Below are positions 52,797 through 62,660 of a DNA stretch of 64,000 bases, one piece after another. The number at the start of each line of letters is the position of its first letter. Positions within the stretch are counted from its first letter, which is position 1. Source of the DNA: Serratia fonticola. GTDB lineage: Bacteria > Pseudomonadota > Gammaproteobacteria > Enterobacterales > Enterobacteriaceae. The stretch is taken from contig NZ_VFMK01000001.1 in NCBI RefSeq assembly GCF_006715025.1, positions 1,302,001 through 1,366,000 on the forward strand. The letters are read 5' to 3'. The translations under genes and the position numbers were made by a program. The notes below the pieces were generated by a model. That model had not been told where the DNA came from and did not search any database. It saw only the letters and a program-made list of their open reading frames with translations.

Positions 52797-54659
52797 ATGT
52801 CTATCGAAATCAAAGTGCCGGACATCGGTGCAGACGAAGTTGAAATCACCGAGATCCTGGTGAAGGTTGGCGATAAGGTTGAAGCTGAACAATCGCTGAT
52901 CACCGTGGAAGGCGACAAAGCTTCTATGGAAGTCCCCTCTCCGCAGGCGGGCGTCGTGAAAGAAATCAAAGTTGCCGTCGGTGATAAAACCGAAACCGGC
53001 AAACTGATCATGATCTTTGACGCGGAAGGTGCAGCTGCTGCACCTGCGGCCAAGGCAGAAGAAAAACCGGCCGCAGCTCCGGCAGCGGCTGCAGCCAAAG
53101 ATGTTGAAGTGCCGGATATCGGTGCTGATGAAGTCGAAGTCACCGAGATCCTGGTGAAAGTTGGCGATACCGTGACTGCCGAGCAGTCTCTGATCACCGT
53201 AGAAGGCGACAAGGCTTCTATGGAAGTGCCAGCGCCGTTTGCGGGTACCGTGAAAGAGATCAAAATCAACACCGGTGACAAAGTGAAAACCGGTTCCTTG
53301 ATTATGGTGTTCGAAGTGGCAGGCACAGCGTCTGCAGCCCCAGTTGCGGCAGCCCAGGCGGCTCCGGCTGCTGCGCCAGCGGCAAGTGCGGCGAAAAACG
53401 TCGAAGTGCCAGACATCGGCGGTGATGAAGTCGAAGTTACCGAAGTGATGGTGAAAGTTGGCGATAAAGTTGCTGCTGAGCAATCACTGATCACCGTAGA
53501 AGGCGACAAGGCTTCTATGGAAGTGCCAGCGCCATTTGCGGGTACCGTGAAAGAAATTAAAATCGCTACCGGTGACAAAGTGAAAACCGGTTCTCTGATC
53601 ATGGTGTTCGAAGTGGAAGGCGCAGCACCTGCCGCCGCTCCAGCACCAAAAGCAGAGGCAGCTCCGGCCCCGGCCAAGCAGGAAGCCAAAGCGGCTGCAC
53701 CTGCAGCGGCAGACAAAGGCGAGTTTGCTGAGAACGATGCTTATGTCCACGCGACGCCGGTTATCCGCCGTTTGGCACGTGAGTTCGGTGTTAACCTGGC
53801 GAAAGTGAAAGGGACGGGGCGTAAAGGCCGTATCCTGCGCGAAGACGTTCAGGCTTATGTGAAAGACGCGGTCAAACGTGCCGAAGCTGCGCCTGCGGCA
53901 ACCGGTGGTGGCCTGCCAGGCATGCTGCCATGGCCGAAAGTGGACTTCAGTAAATTTGGTGAGATCGAAGAAGTTGAAATGGGCCGCATCCAGAAAATCT
54001 CTGGTGCCAACCTGAGCCGTAACTGGGTGATGATCCCGCACGTGACTCACTTCGACAAAACCGATATCACCGATCTGGAAGCGTTCCGTAAGCAACAGAA
54101 CGATGAAGCCGCCAAGCGTAAGCTGGACGTGAAGTTCACCCCGGTGGTGTTCATCATGAAAGCCGTTGCAGCCGCTCTGGAGCAGATGCCACGCTTCAAC
54201 AGTTCTCTGTCCGAAGATGGCCAGAAGCTGACGCTGAAGAAATACATCAACATTGGTGTGGCAGTCGATACGCCGAACGGCCTGGTCGTGCCAGTGTTCA
54301 AAGATGTGAACAAGAAAAGCATCACTGAGCTGTCCCGTGAACTGATGGCGATCTCTAAAAAAGCGCGTGACGGTAAGCTGACCGCCGGCGAGATGCAGGG
54401 CGGTTGCTTCACCATCTCCAGCCTGGGTGGTATCGGAACAACTCACTTCGCGCCGATTGTTAACGCACCGGAAGTGGCCATTCTGGGGGTCTCCAAGTCT
54501 GCGATGGAGCCAGTCTGGAACGGTAAAGAGTTCACGCCGCGTCTGATGATGCCAATGTCGCTCTCCTTCGACCACCGTGTTATCGACGGTGCCGATGGTG
54601 CACGCTTCATTACCATTATCAACAACATGCTGTCTGATATTCGCCGTCTGGTGATGTAA
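52797..54659 (+). CDS. aceF: pyruvate dehydrogenase E2, dihydrolipoamide acetyltransferase
   Basis: A 620-residue core protein of the pyruvate dehydrogenase complex. Three lipoyl domains follow each other, with the lipoylated lysines K41, K139 and K238 in VEGDKASMEVP. They are joined by Ala/Pro-rich linkers. The E1/E3-binding domain is near residues 315-350 (ATPVIRRLAREFGVNL), and the catalytic domain carries SFDHRVIDGADGA near its end. It starts 13 bases after aceE. It is slightly shorter than E. coli AceF (630 aa), through shorter linkers. Confidence 0.97.
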   Translation: MSIEIKVPDIGADEVEITEILVKVGDKVEAEQSLITVEGDKASMEVPSPQAGVVKEIKVAVGDKTETGKLIMIFDAEGAAAAPAAKAEEKPAAAPAAAAAKDVEVPDIGADEVEVTEILVKVGDTVTAEQSLITVEGDKASMEVPAPFAGTVKEIKINTGDKVKTGSLIMVFEVAGTASAAPVAAAQAAPAAAPAASAAKNVEVPDIGGDEVEVTEVMVKVGDKVAAEQSLITVEGDKASMEVPAPFAGTVKEIKIATGDKVKTGSLIMVFEVEGAAPAAAPAPKAEAAPAPAKQEAKAAAPAAADKGEFAENDAYVHATPVIRRLAREFGVNLAKVKGTGRKGRILREDVQAYVKDAVKRAEAAPAATGGGLPGMLPWPKVDFSKFGEIEEVEMGRIQKISGANLSRNWVMIPHVTHFDKTDITDLEAFRKQQNDEAAKRKLDVKFTPVVFIMKAVAAALEQMPRFNSSLSEDGQKLTLKKYINIGVAVDTPNGLVVPVFKDVNKKSITELSRELMAISKKARDGKLTAGEMQGGCFTISSLGGIGTTHFAPIVNAPEVAILGVSKSAMEPVWNGKEFTPRLMMPMSLSFDHRVIDGADGARFITIINNMLSDIRRLVM

Positions 54660-54663
54660 TGAA

Positions 54664-54692
54664 AAAGGGGCGCAGCATGCTGCGCCCTTATT
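54664..54692 (+). terminator. terminator after aceF
   Basis: GGGCGCAGCATGCTGCGCCC is a perfect 20-base palindrome that can fold as a hairpin, followed by TTATT. It starts a few bases after the stop codon. Confidence 0.65.
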
Positions 54693-54848
54693 GATTCAGT
54701 AGCAGTTTTGTCGGGTTTTGCATGACTCGACAGAATTGTTGAGACACGGGTCACTCGAACACGCTTTGCAGATTATTAACAATTCTGTAAACTGCTCGCG
54801 GTGTATGCGTCCCGGTGGATGAAGGGCGTTATGAGATTGATTAATAAC

Positions 54849-54975
54849 ATACCCAAAATAATTGGAGCTGCATCAAGGCGGCAAGTTCGTGAATCCTGAT
54901 GAGCTTACTTTAAGTAAGTGATTCAGGTGAACGAACGCAGCCAACGCCGAGGCAGCTTCAAGGATGACGGGTATA
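54849..54975 (+). repeat. ERIC element upstream of lpd
   Basis: Exactly 127 bases from ATACCCAAAATAATTGGAG to GGATGACGGGTATA, with the central inverted sequences GAATCCTGATGAGC and AAGTAAGTGATTCAGG and AACGCAGCCAACGC. It ends 42 bases before the lpd start codon. The rest of the 358-base gap holds the aceF terminator and probably the lpd promoter. Confidence 0.9.
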
Positions 54976-55017
54976 AAATGACGTCTGACCCGCCGGACAA
55001 CTAATTAAGAGGTCATG

Positions 55018-56442
55018 ATGAGTACTGAAATTAAAACTCAGGTCGTGGTACTTGGGGCGGGCCCGGCAGGCTATTCTGCTGCCTTTCGTTGCGCTGACTT
55101 AGGTCTTGAAACCGTTCTGGTAGAACGCTACTCCACTCTGGGTGGGGTTTGCCTGAACGTGGGTTGTATCCCTTCCAAAGCACTGTTGCACGTTGCTAAA
55201 GTGATTGAAGAAGCCAAAGCGCTGGCTGAGCATGGTATCGTTTTCGGTGAGCCTAAAACCGACATCGACAAAGTGCGCGTCTGGAAAGAGAAAGTCATCA
55301 ATCAGTTGACCGGTGGCCTGGCTGGTATGGCTAAAGGCCGTAAAGTGAAAGTGGTCAACGGCCTGGGTAAATTCACCGGTGCTAACACCCTGGTTGTTGA
55401 AGGCGAAAATGGTCCAACCACCATCAACTTCGACAATGCCATCATCGCCGCAGGTTCCCGTCCAATCCAATTGCCATTTATTCCTCATGACGATCCACGC
55501 GTGTGGGATTCCACCGATGCACTGGCGCTGAAAACCGTGCCTGAGCGTCTGCTGGTGATGGGCGGCGGCATCATCGGCCTGGAAATGGGCACCGTATACC
55601 ATGCTCTGGGTTCACAGATCGACGTGGTTGAAATGTTCGACCAGGTGATCCCGGCGGCTGACAAAGACGTGGTGAAAGTCTTCACCAAGCGTATCAGCAA
55701 GCAGTTCAACCTGATGCTGGAAACCAAAGTGACTGCGGTAGAGGCCAAAGAAGACGGCATCTATGTCACGATGGAAGGCAAAAAAGCGCCTGCAGAACCA
55801 CAGCGTTACGACGCCGTGCTGGTAGCGATTGGCCGTGTACCAAACGGTAAATTGCTGGATGCGGGCAAAGCCGGTGTTGAAGTGGATGACCGTGGCTTTA
55901 TCCATGTTGATAAACAGTTGCGCACCAATGTGCCGCACATCTTTGCTATCGGCGATATTGTCGGCCAACCGATGCTGGCGCACAAAGGCGTGCATGAAGG
56001 CCACGTGGCTGCTGAAGTTATCGCTGGCATGAAGCACTACTTCGATCCGAAAGTGATCCCATCCATTGCTTACACTGAGCCAGAAGTTGCCTGGGTTGGT
56101 CTGACCGAGAAAGAAGCCAAAGAGAAAGGCATCAGCTATGAAACGTCCACCTTCCCGTGGGCTGCTTCAGGCCGTGCTATCGCTTCTGACTGTGCAGACG
56201 GCATGACCAAACTGATCTTCGACAAAGAAACGCACCGTATCATCGGTGGCGCGATTGTCGGCACCAACGGTGGCGAGCTGCTGGGTGAAATCGGTCTGGC
56301 TATCGAGATGGGTTGTGATGCAGAAGATATCGCGTTGACTATCCACGCTCACCCAACCCTGCACGAATCCGTAGGCCTGGCAGCAGAGATCTACGAAGGC
56401 AGCATCACCGATCTGCCAAACCCGAAAGCCAAGAAGAAGTAA
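55018..56442 (+). CDS. lpd: dihydrolipoamide dehydrogenase (E3)
   Basis: A 474-residue flavoprotein shared by the pyruvate and 2-oxoglutarate dehydrogenase complexes and the glycine cleavage system. The FAD motif VVVLGAGPAGYSAAF is at residues 9-23, the redox disulfide is C45/C50 in GGVCLNVGC, the NAD motif is VMGGGIIGLEMG, and the His-Glu pair is in HAHPTLHES. Length equals that of E. coli Lpd from the second of two adjacent ATGs (55015 and 55018). It is separated from aceF by a terminator and an ERIC element, so it needs its own promoter. Confidence 0.97.
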   Translation: MSTEIKTQVVVLGAGPAGYSAAFRCADLGLETVLVERYSTLGGVCLNVGCIPSKALLHVAKVIEEAKALAEHGIVFGEPKTDIDKVRVWKEKVINQLTGGLAGMAKGRKVKVVNGLGKFTGANTLVVEGENGPTTINFDNAIIAAGSRPIQLPFIPHDDPRVWDSTDALALKTVPERLLVMGGGIIGLEMGTVYHALGSQIDVVEMFDQVIPAADKDVVKVFTKRISKQFNLMLETKVTAVEAKEDGIYVTMEGKKAPAEPQRYDAVLVAIGRVPNGKLLDAGKAGVEVDDRGFIHVDKQLRTNVPHIFAIGDIVGQPMLAHKGVHEGHVAAEVIAGMKHYFDPKVIPSIAYTEPEVAWVGLTEKEAKEKGISYETSTFPWAASGRAIASDCADGMTKLIFDKETHRIIGGAIVGTNGGELLGEIGLAIEMGCDAEDIALTIHAHPTLHESVGLAAEIYEGSITDLPNPKAKKK

Positions 56443-56468
56443 TTTCTGCGGTGGGTAAGGTTGATAAG

Positions 56469-56494
56469 CGGCTCCTGTAAAGGGGCCGTTTTTT
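56469..56494 (+). terminator. terminator after lpd
   Basis: Stem CGGCTCC/GGGGCCG, including one G-T pair, with a six-base loop and a TTTTTTATT tail, about 27 bases after the stop. The following 557 bases up to the ERIC element show no gene; an imperfect A/T-rich hairpin lies near 56687-56715. Confidence 0.75.
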
Positions 56495-57051
56495 ATTGCC
56501 CGATGACCGGCTGCTAAACCGGCAGAACAGACCCCAGATCAAGGTACATAAAGGAGGTTCGTTTTTACACTCAGGTGGTTGATGGTTTTAACCAAATTTA
56601 TGCACAATGGCTTTGCTCGATAGCGCTTGTATCGTTCTTGGTGATGTAAGAAATCTGTTCGGTGCCTGCTAACACTGACCAGATACAAAAAAACCGTCTT
56701 AATGGCGATTTTTTGTGCCTATCGTAAGCAAAACTTTCTCATCGCAACTGATAACCATTGTAAAAGTATGGATGTTATGTTGTGCTCATCTGGTTGAGTT
56801 TCCCTTGATGCTGTAACGAATCCATGATCGTCACCGCGGCTTTGCAGCCGATTACGCTGCACTCAACGATTCAGCAAAGATTTAATGTTGCTTTTATGTG
56901 AACGAATTAACAACCGATTTAAATCCTGATATGCTGGCTGAGCGGAACCGGGCACTGTACCTTACAGTCCAGGATATCGACAGCAGTGCCCCGTCAGGAT
57001 TATGTCTTTCATACTTGAAGCAAAAACAGCGCAATTCGAACGATTAAGGGG

Positions 57052-57254
57052 ATACCCTAAATAATTCGGGTTGCAGGAAGGCGGCGACGCAGCGAATTCC
57101 CAGGAGCTTACATAAGCAAGTGACTGGGTTGAGTGACAAATCAGTCAGGAACAGATTTGAACGCTGCTTGCAGCGGCCCCGTAAGGGGCGAGTCTCATGG
57201 ATGAGACGAGTAATCGAAGCCAACGCAGATGCAACTTGAAGTATGACGGGTATA
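57052..57254 (+). repeat. long ERIC element with internal insertion, upstream of acnB
   Basis: The outer parts are close to the ERIC consensus: ATACCCTAAATAATTCGG at the left, CCAGGAGCTTACATAAGC and AAGTGACTGGG in the centre, and CAACTTGAAGTATGACGGG at the right. About 75 extra bases, 57136-57211 or so, split the right arm and contain their own hairpins (GGCCCCGTAAGGGGC, CTCATGGATGAG). The whole unit ends 44 bases before the acnB start codon. Confidence 0.85.
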
Positions 57255-57298
57255 AAACGCCAGGCACAATAAATGACAATGAGAGCGAGGAGAAAGTC

Positions 57299-59896
57299 GT
57301 GCTAGAAGAATACCGTAAGCACGTGGCCGAGCGTGCTGCAGAGGGCATCGTCCCTAAGCCATTAGATGCAACTCAAATGGCGGCGCTGGTTGAATCATTA
57401 AAAAATCCGCCAAAAGGCGAAGAAGAATTTCTGTTAGACCTGCTGATTAACCGTGTACCGCCGGGCGTCGATGAAGCCGCCTATGTCAAAGCAGGTTTTC
57501 TGGCCGCCATCGCCAAAGGCGAGGCCACTTCCCCCCTGATTACCCCCGAAAAAGCCATCGAACTGCTCGGTACCATGCAGGGCGGTTACAACATTCATCC
57601 GCTGATTGATGCGTTGGATAACGAAAAACTGGCACCTATTGCAGCCAAGGCACTTTCCCATACGCTGCTGATGTTTGATAACTTCTACGACGTAGAAGAA
57701 AAAGCCAAAGCCGGTAACCCGCATGCCAAGCAGATCATGCAGTCTTGGGCCGATGCCGAATGGTATCTTTCACGCCCTGAACTGGCAGAAAAGATCACCG
57801 TTACCGTGTTCAAAGTCACCGGTGAAACCAACACCGACGATCTTTCACCGGCACCTGATGCCTGGTCACGCCCAGATATTCCATTGCACGCGCTGGCAAT
57901 GCTGAAAAACGAACGTGATGGCATCGTCCCCGATCAGCCGGGCAGCGTTGGTCCGATCAAACAAATCGAACTCCTGAACAAGAAAGGCTTCCCGTTGGCC
58001 TACGTCGGTGACGTGGTCGGTACCGGTTCTTCACGTAAATCTGCCACCAACTCGGTGCTGTGGTTTATGGGCGACGACATCCCCTACGTGCCGAACAAGC
58101 GCGGTGGTGGTGTGGTGCTGGGCGGTAAAATTGCGCCAATCTTCTTTAACACCATGGAAGATGCCGGTGCATTGCCTATTGAAGTCGACGTGTCCGAGCT
58201 GAACATGGGGGATGTTATCGACATCTTCCCGTACAAAGGCGAAGTACGTAACCATGAAACCGGTGAATTGCTGGCTAACTTTGAGCTGAAAACCGATGTG
58301 CTGTTAGACGAAGTGCGCGCCGGTGGCCGTATCCCGCTGATTATTGGCCGTGGCTTGACCACCAAGGCACGTGAAGCATTGGGGCTGCCGCGCAGCGACG
58401 TGTTCCGCATTGCCAAGCCCGTTGCGGCTAGCAACAAGGGCTTCTCGCTGGCACAGAAAATGGTTGGTCGCGCCTGTGGCGTTGCCGGTGTTCGCCCTGG
58501 TGAATACTGTGAGCCGAAGATGACTTCTGTGGGTTCACAGGATACCACCGGCCCAATGACCCGTGATGAGCTGAAAGACCTGGCTTGCCTGGGCTTCTCA
58601 GCCGATCTGGTGATGCAGTCATTCTGTCATACCGCCGCCTATCCTAAGCCGGTGGATGTCACCACTCATCATACTTTGCCTGATTTCATCATGAACCGCG
58701 GCGGCGTTTCCCTGCGTCCGGGCGACGGTATTATCCACTCCTGGCTGAACCGTATGCTGCTGCCGGATACCGTAGGTACCGGTGGTGATTCCCATACCCG
58801 TTTCCCTATCGGGATCTCCTTCCCGGCCGGTTCCGGTCTGGTGGCGTTTGCTGCGGCAACTGGCGTTATGCCGCTGGATATGCCGGAGTCGGTGCTGGTG
58901 CGCTTCAAAGGTAAAATGCAGCCGGGGATCACATTGCGCGATCTGGTGCATGCAATCCCTTACTACGCCATCCAGCAGGGCCTGCTGACCGTTGAGAAGA
59001 AAGGCAAGAAAAACATCTTCTCGGGCCGCATTCTGGAGATCGAAGGCTTGCCAGAACTGAAGGTGGAACAGGCATTTGAACTGGCGGATGCGTCTGCCGA
59101 GCGTTCTGCGGCCGGTTGTACCATCAAGCTGGATAAAGCGCCGATTCAAGAGTATCTGAGCTCCAATATCGTGCTGCTGAAGTGGATGATCTCTGAAGGC
59201 TACGGCGATCGTCGTACCCTTGAGCGCCGTATTCAGGGGATGGAAAAATGGTTGGCGGATCCGCAACTGCTGGAAGGTGATGCAGATGCGGAATACGCGG
59301 CGGTGATCGACATCGATCTGGCCGATATCAAGCAGCCAATCCTGTGTGCACCGAACGATCCGGATGACGCGCGTCTACTGTCTGATGTGGCTAACAGCAA
59401 GATCGATGAAGTGTTTATCGGTTCCTGCATGACCAACATTGGTCACTTCCGTGCGGCTGGCAAGTTGTTGGATCAGCACAAAGGCCAACTGCCGACCCGC
59501 CTGTGGGTGGCTCCACCTACCAAGATGGATGCCGCACAGCTGACCGAAGAGGGCTACTACAGCGTCTTTGGCAAGAGCGGGGCGCGTATCGAGATCCCAG
59601 GTTGTTCACTGTGCATGGGTAACCAGGCGCGCGTGGCAGACGGTGCGACGGTGGTTTCCACCTCGACCCGTAACTTCCCGAACCGTTTAGGTACCGGCGC
59701 CAATGTTTATCTGGCTTCGGCTGAACTGGCCGCGGTGGCATCGCTGCTGGGCCGTCTGCCCACGCCAGATGAATACCAGACCTATATGGCGCAGGTAGAC
59801 AAGACGGCGGTGGATACCTACCGTTACCTGAACTTCGACCAGTTGAATCAGTACACTGAGAAAGCCGACGGCGTAATCTTCCAGACCGCGGTGTAA
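57299..59896 (+). CDS. acnB: aconitate hydratase B
   Basis: An 865-residue iron-sulfur enzyme that isomerises citrate to isocitrate, and that binds mRNA in its apo form in E. coli. It equals E. coli AcnB in length when started at the GTG at 57299, which has GAGGAGA ahead. The frame runs further upstream through the ERIC element and is rejected. The HEAT-like N-terminal domain is at residues 1-160, the swivel domain is next, and the cluster cysteines are in IGSCMTNIG and CSLCMGNQ near residues 710 and 770. In E. coli yacL follows; here the mdc operon does. Confidence 0.96.
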   Translation: MLEEYRKHVAERAAEGIVPKPLDATQMAALVESLKNPPKGEEEFLLDLLINRVPPGVDEAAYVKAGFLAAIAKGEATSPLITPEKAIELLGTMQGGYNIHPLIDALDNEKLAPIAAKALSHTLLMFDNFYDVEEKAKAGNPHAKQIMQSWADAEWYLSRPELAEKITVTVFKVTGETNTDDLSPAPDAWSRPDIPLHALAMLKNERDGIVPDQPGSVGPIKQIELLNKKGFPLAYVGDVVGTGSSRKSATNSVLWFMGDDIPYVPNKRGGGVVLGGKIAPIFFNTMEDAGALPIEVDVSELNMGDVIDIFPYKGEVRNHETGELLANFELKTDVLLDEVRAGGRIPLIIGRGLTTKAREALGLPRSDVFRIAKPVAASNKGFSLAQKMVGRACGVAGVRPGEYCEPKMTSVGSQDTTGPMTRDELKDLACLGFSADLVMQSFCHTAAYPKPVDVTTHHTLPDFIMNRGGVSLRPGDGIIHSWLNRMLLPDTVGTGGDSHTRFPIGISFPAGSGLVAFAAATGVMPLDMPESVLVRFKGKMQPGITLRDLVHAIPYYAIQQGLLTVEKKGKKNIFSGRILEIEGLPELKVEQAFELADASAERSAAGCTIKLDKAPIQEYLSSNIVLLKWMISEGYGDRRTLERRIQGMEKWLADPQLLEGDADAEYAAVIDIDLADIKQPILCAPNDPDDARLLSDVANSKIDEVFIGSCMTNIGHFRAAGKLLDQHKGQLPTRLWVAPPTKMDAAQLTEEGYYSVFGKSGARIEIPGCSLCMGNQARVADGATVVSTSTRNFPNRLGTGANVYLASAELAAVASLLGRLPTPDEYQTYMAQVDKTAVDTYRYLNFDQLNQYTEKADGVIFQTAV

Positions 59897-59921
59897 TTCA
59901 GAACTGGGTTGCCAATATCAT

Positions 59922-59947
59922 GGGGAGCTTTAAGCTCCCCATTTTTT
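59922..59947 (+). terminator. terminator after acnB
   Basis: Palindrome GGGGAGCTTTAAGCTCCCC followed by ATTTTTT, 26 bases after the stop codon. A textbook intrinsic terminator. Confidence 0.9.
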
Positions 59948-60123
59948 ATGCTGCGGTGTGATCTTCCCCCCTTTTTATTTTTTTAACGTTCTGATTAAAA
60001 ACAAATAAATAAAAACGTTACTCTGAGGCTAATAAATTCTCCCCCTGCTTGATTGATAACCCGATAGCAGACTCCTACTCTGGCTATGCTGAAAAGAATC
60101 AAGTAAACCCAGGAGGTTGAGGT

Positions 60124-61785
60124 ATGTCGCTTCATCAAAGCCCTACTCGCGTTTGGGATACTCGACGTCAGGAAAAAAGACGCCGTATCGCCAGCGTGCA
60201 AGGGCAACTGCAAGGGAAGGTGATCCCCACCGCCGATCTGACCGCGGTGCTGGAAAAACTGCTGGTATCAGGCGACCGCGTGGTCCTTGAAGGCAATAAC
60301 CAGAAACAGGCCGATTTTCTTTCCCGTATGCTCGCCGAGGTCAACCCGGCCAACGTTCACGATCTGCATATGATCATGCCAAGCGTTGGCCGCGCCGAGC
60401 ATTTGGATATCTTCGAAAAGGGCATCGCCCGCAAGCTGGATTTTGCCTTCTCTGGCACCCAAAGTCTGCGTATCTCCCAATTGCTGGAAGATGGGCAACT
60501 CGAGATTGGTGCCATCCACACGTATATCGAGCTTTATTCCCGTCTTTACGTGGATCTGGTGCCGAATGTCGCGTTAGTGGCCGGATTTAAGGCCGACCGT
60601 CATGGCAACCTGTACACCGGGCCAAGTACCGAAGATACCCCGGCGCTGGTGGAAGCCACCGCGTTTAAAGACGGTATCGTCATCGCTCAGGTTAACGAGT
60701 TGGTGGATGACGAAACGGATCTGCCACGGGTAGATATTCCCGGCTCCTGGATCGATTTTGTGGTGGTGGCAGATAAGCCGTTCTTTATCGAACCGTTGTT
60801 TACCCGCGATCCGCGCCTGATCAAACCGGTGCATGTGTTGATGGGGATGATGGCGATCAAAGGCATCTATGCCAAACATCAGGTGCAATCGCTTAACCAC
60901 GGCATTGGTTTTAACACCGCCGCCATCGAACTGCTGTTGCCAACCTACGGTGAGCAACTGGGCCTGAAGGGCAAAATCTGCAAGCACTGGACCTTGAACC
61001 CACATCCCACTCTGATACCGGCAATTGAAAGCGGCTGGGTAGAAACCGTGCACTGTTTTGGCGGTGAACTGGGGATGGAGGATTACATCGCCGCCCGTCC
61101 GGATATTTTCTTCACCGGTAGCGATGGTTCCATGCGCTCCAACCGCGCGTTCTGTCAGATGGCAGGCCAGTACGCGGTGGATATGTTTATTGGTTCAACC
61201 TTGCAAATCGACGGTATGGCGCATTCCTCTACCGTTACCCATGGCCGCCTGTCTGGTTTTGGTGGAGCACCGAATATGGGGCATGACCCACATGGACGCC
61301 GCCATGCTACACCGGCCTGGTTGGATATGATCGAAGAGCCGGATCCGTTGGCGCGTGGCCGCAAGCTGGTGGTGCAGATGGTGGAAACCTTCCAGGCGGG
61401 CGCCAAACCGACCTTTGTGGAAAAACTCGACGCCGTTGACGTTGCTAAAGAGTCAGGTATGCCGCTGGCACCGGTAATGATTTACGGTGACGACGTGACC
61501 CATGTGCTGACCGAAGAGGGCATTGCGTACCTGTACCGTGCACGTTCGCTGGAAGAACGCCGGGCGATGGTGGCGGCAGTTGCCGGTATTACCGATATCG
61601 GGCTGGGCGTGGATGCTAAACGCGTAGCTGAACTGCGTCGTGAAGGTAAGGTGATGTTCCCGGAAGATCTCGATATCCGCCGCACTGATGCTTCCCGCTC
61701 ATTATTGGCGGCAGGTAGCGTCGCGGACTTGGTCGAGTGGTCCGGCGGTTTGTATAACCCGCCAGCTAAATTCCGGAGCTGGTAA
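60124..61785 (+). CDS. mdcA: malonate decarboxylase alpha subunit (acyl-carrier transferase)
   Basis: A 553-residue transferase that swaps acetyl for malonyl on the acyl-carrier subunit MdcC, the entry step of malonate decarboxylation. The family start is WDTRRQEKRRRI, with conserved GTQSLRISQLLEDGQLEIGAIHTYIELY and the HGRLSGFGGAPNMGHDPHGRRH stretch. Klebsiella MdcA is about the same length. The start has an ideal binding site (AGGAGG). Upstream, 59948-60123 carries AACGTT repeats near 59987 and 60015 that may be regulator sites. It overlaps mdcB by one base. Confidence 0.95.
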   Translation: MSLHQSPTRVWDTRRQEKRRRIASVQGQLQGKVIPTADLTAVLEKLLVSGDRVVLEGNNQKQADFLSRMLAEVNPANVHDLHMIMPSVGRAEHLDIFEKGIARKLDFAFSGTQSLRISQLLEDGQLEIGAIHTYIELYSRLYVDLVPNVALVAGFKADRHGNLYTGPSTEDTPALVEATAFKDGIVIAQVNELVDDETDLPRVDIPGSWIDFVVVADKPFFIEPLFTRDPRLIKPVHVLMGMMAIKGIYAKHQVQSLNHGIGFNTAAIELLLPTYGEQLGLKGKICKHWTLNPHPTLIPAIESGWVETVHCFGGELGMEDYIAARPDIFFTGSDGSMRSNRAFCQMAGQYAVDMFIGSTLQIDGMAHSSTVTHGRLSGFGGAPNMGHDPHGRRHATPAWLDMIEEPDPLARGRKLVVQMVETFQAGAKPTFVEKLDAVDVAKESGMPLAPVMIYGDDVTHVLTEEGIAYLYRARSLEERRAMVAAVAGITDIGLGVDAKRVAELRREGKVMFPEDLDIRRTDASRSLLAAGSVADLVEWSGGLYNPPAKFRSW

Positions 61786-62639
61786 TGAAACTCTCCCCCT
61801 GTTTTACCGCATCAGACGCAGATGCTATCGCTGCACATCTGGCAGAAATGGCGACGCAGGCGCTGGTAGATGAAGCCCGGCTTAGCCCGAAACCAGGGCT
61901 GGTGGATGCACGAGGCTCTGGCGCACATCAGGATCTGACATTGGCACTGATGGAACGTTCAGCCCTTAGCCTGACACCGGTTTTTCATGCACTGGCCATT
62001 GCAGGTTGGCAGCGCCGGGCGGATAGCGCATTACGTCAGGAAGTGGGCCGGATTGGCCGCGAAGGCGAGCAGCTGATGATGGCCGCGACCGGCGGTGTTA
62101 ATACGCACCGTGGTGCGATCTGGGCGCTGGGCCTGTTGGTGACGGCAGTGGCAATGCAAGGGGGCAAGGCAACGCCGCTCAACGCCTGTGCGCAGGCTGC
62201 CCTGTTGGCGCAACTGCCGGATCACGCCAGCCCGAAGCTGTTCAGTAAAGGGTTGCGTGCGACTCAGCGTTATCAGGTTCCTGGTGCTCGTGAGGAGGCT
62301 CAACAAGGTTTTCCACACGTAATGCAACGGGCGTTGCCGCAACTGTGGCGCAGCCGTAGTCAGGGTGCCAGTGAGCAAGCCGCTCAGCTTGATGCGTTAA
62401 TGGCAGTGATGACAACGTTGAGCGATACCTGCGTGTTGTCGCGCGGTGGCTTACCGGCGCTCAAGGCTATGCAACAGGGGGCTGCCGACGTTCTGCGTGC
62501 CGGAGGCTATCAACATCCGGCAGGGCAGGTTGCGTTGGCAAAACTGGAGCAGCGGCTATTGGCCTGCAACGCTTCGCCAGGCGGTGCGGCCGATTTACTG
62601 GCTGCAGCACTCTTCCTCGATCGGGCTACGGCCCGCTGA
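61785..62639 (+). CDS. mdcB: triphosphoribosyl-dephospho-CoA synthase
   Basis: A 284-residue CitG-family enzyme that makes the precursor of the 2-prime-phosphoribosyl-dephospho-CoA prosthetic group for MdcC from ATP and dephospho-CoA. The marks are ARLSPKPGLVDARGSGAHQDL near residue 27 and GVNTHRGAIWALGL near residue 107. It starts at the last base of the mdcA stop codon (TAATG), so the two are coupled. Confidence 0.93.
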   Translation: MKLSPCFTASDADAIAAHLAEMATQALVDEARLSPKPGLVDARGSGAHQDLTLALMERSALSLTPVFHALAIAGWQRRADSALRQEVGRIGREGEQLMMAATGGVNTHRGAIWALGLLVTAVAMQGGKATPLNACAQAALLAQLPDHASPKLFSKGLRATQRYQVPGAREEAQQGFPHVMQRALPQLWRSRSQGASEQAAQLDALMAVMTTLSDTCVLSRGGLPALKAMQQGAADVLRAGGYQHPAGQVALAKLEQRLLACNASPGGAADLLAAALFLDRATAR

Positions 62640-62660
62640 ATAATCAATCCAGAGGATGTT

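Noticed and set aside
52613..53716. 367-codon minus-strand frame opposite aceF, with repeats
   Set aside because: Its repeats mirror the three lipoyl domains of aceF, so it is an antisense artefact of a repetitive gene.
57197..57298. N-terminal extension of acnB through the ERIC element
   Set aside because: E. coli AcnB starts at the same point as the GTG at 57299, which has a good binding site; the extension is only the translated ERIC end.
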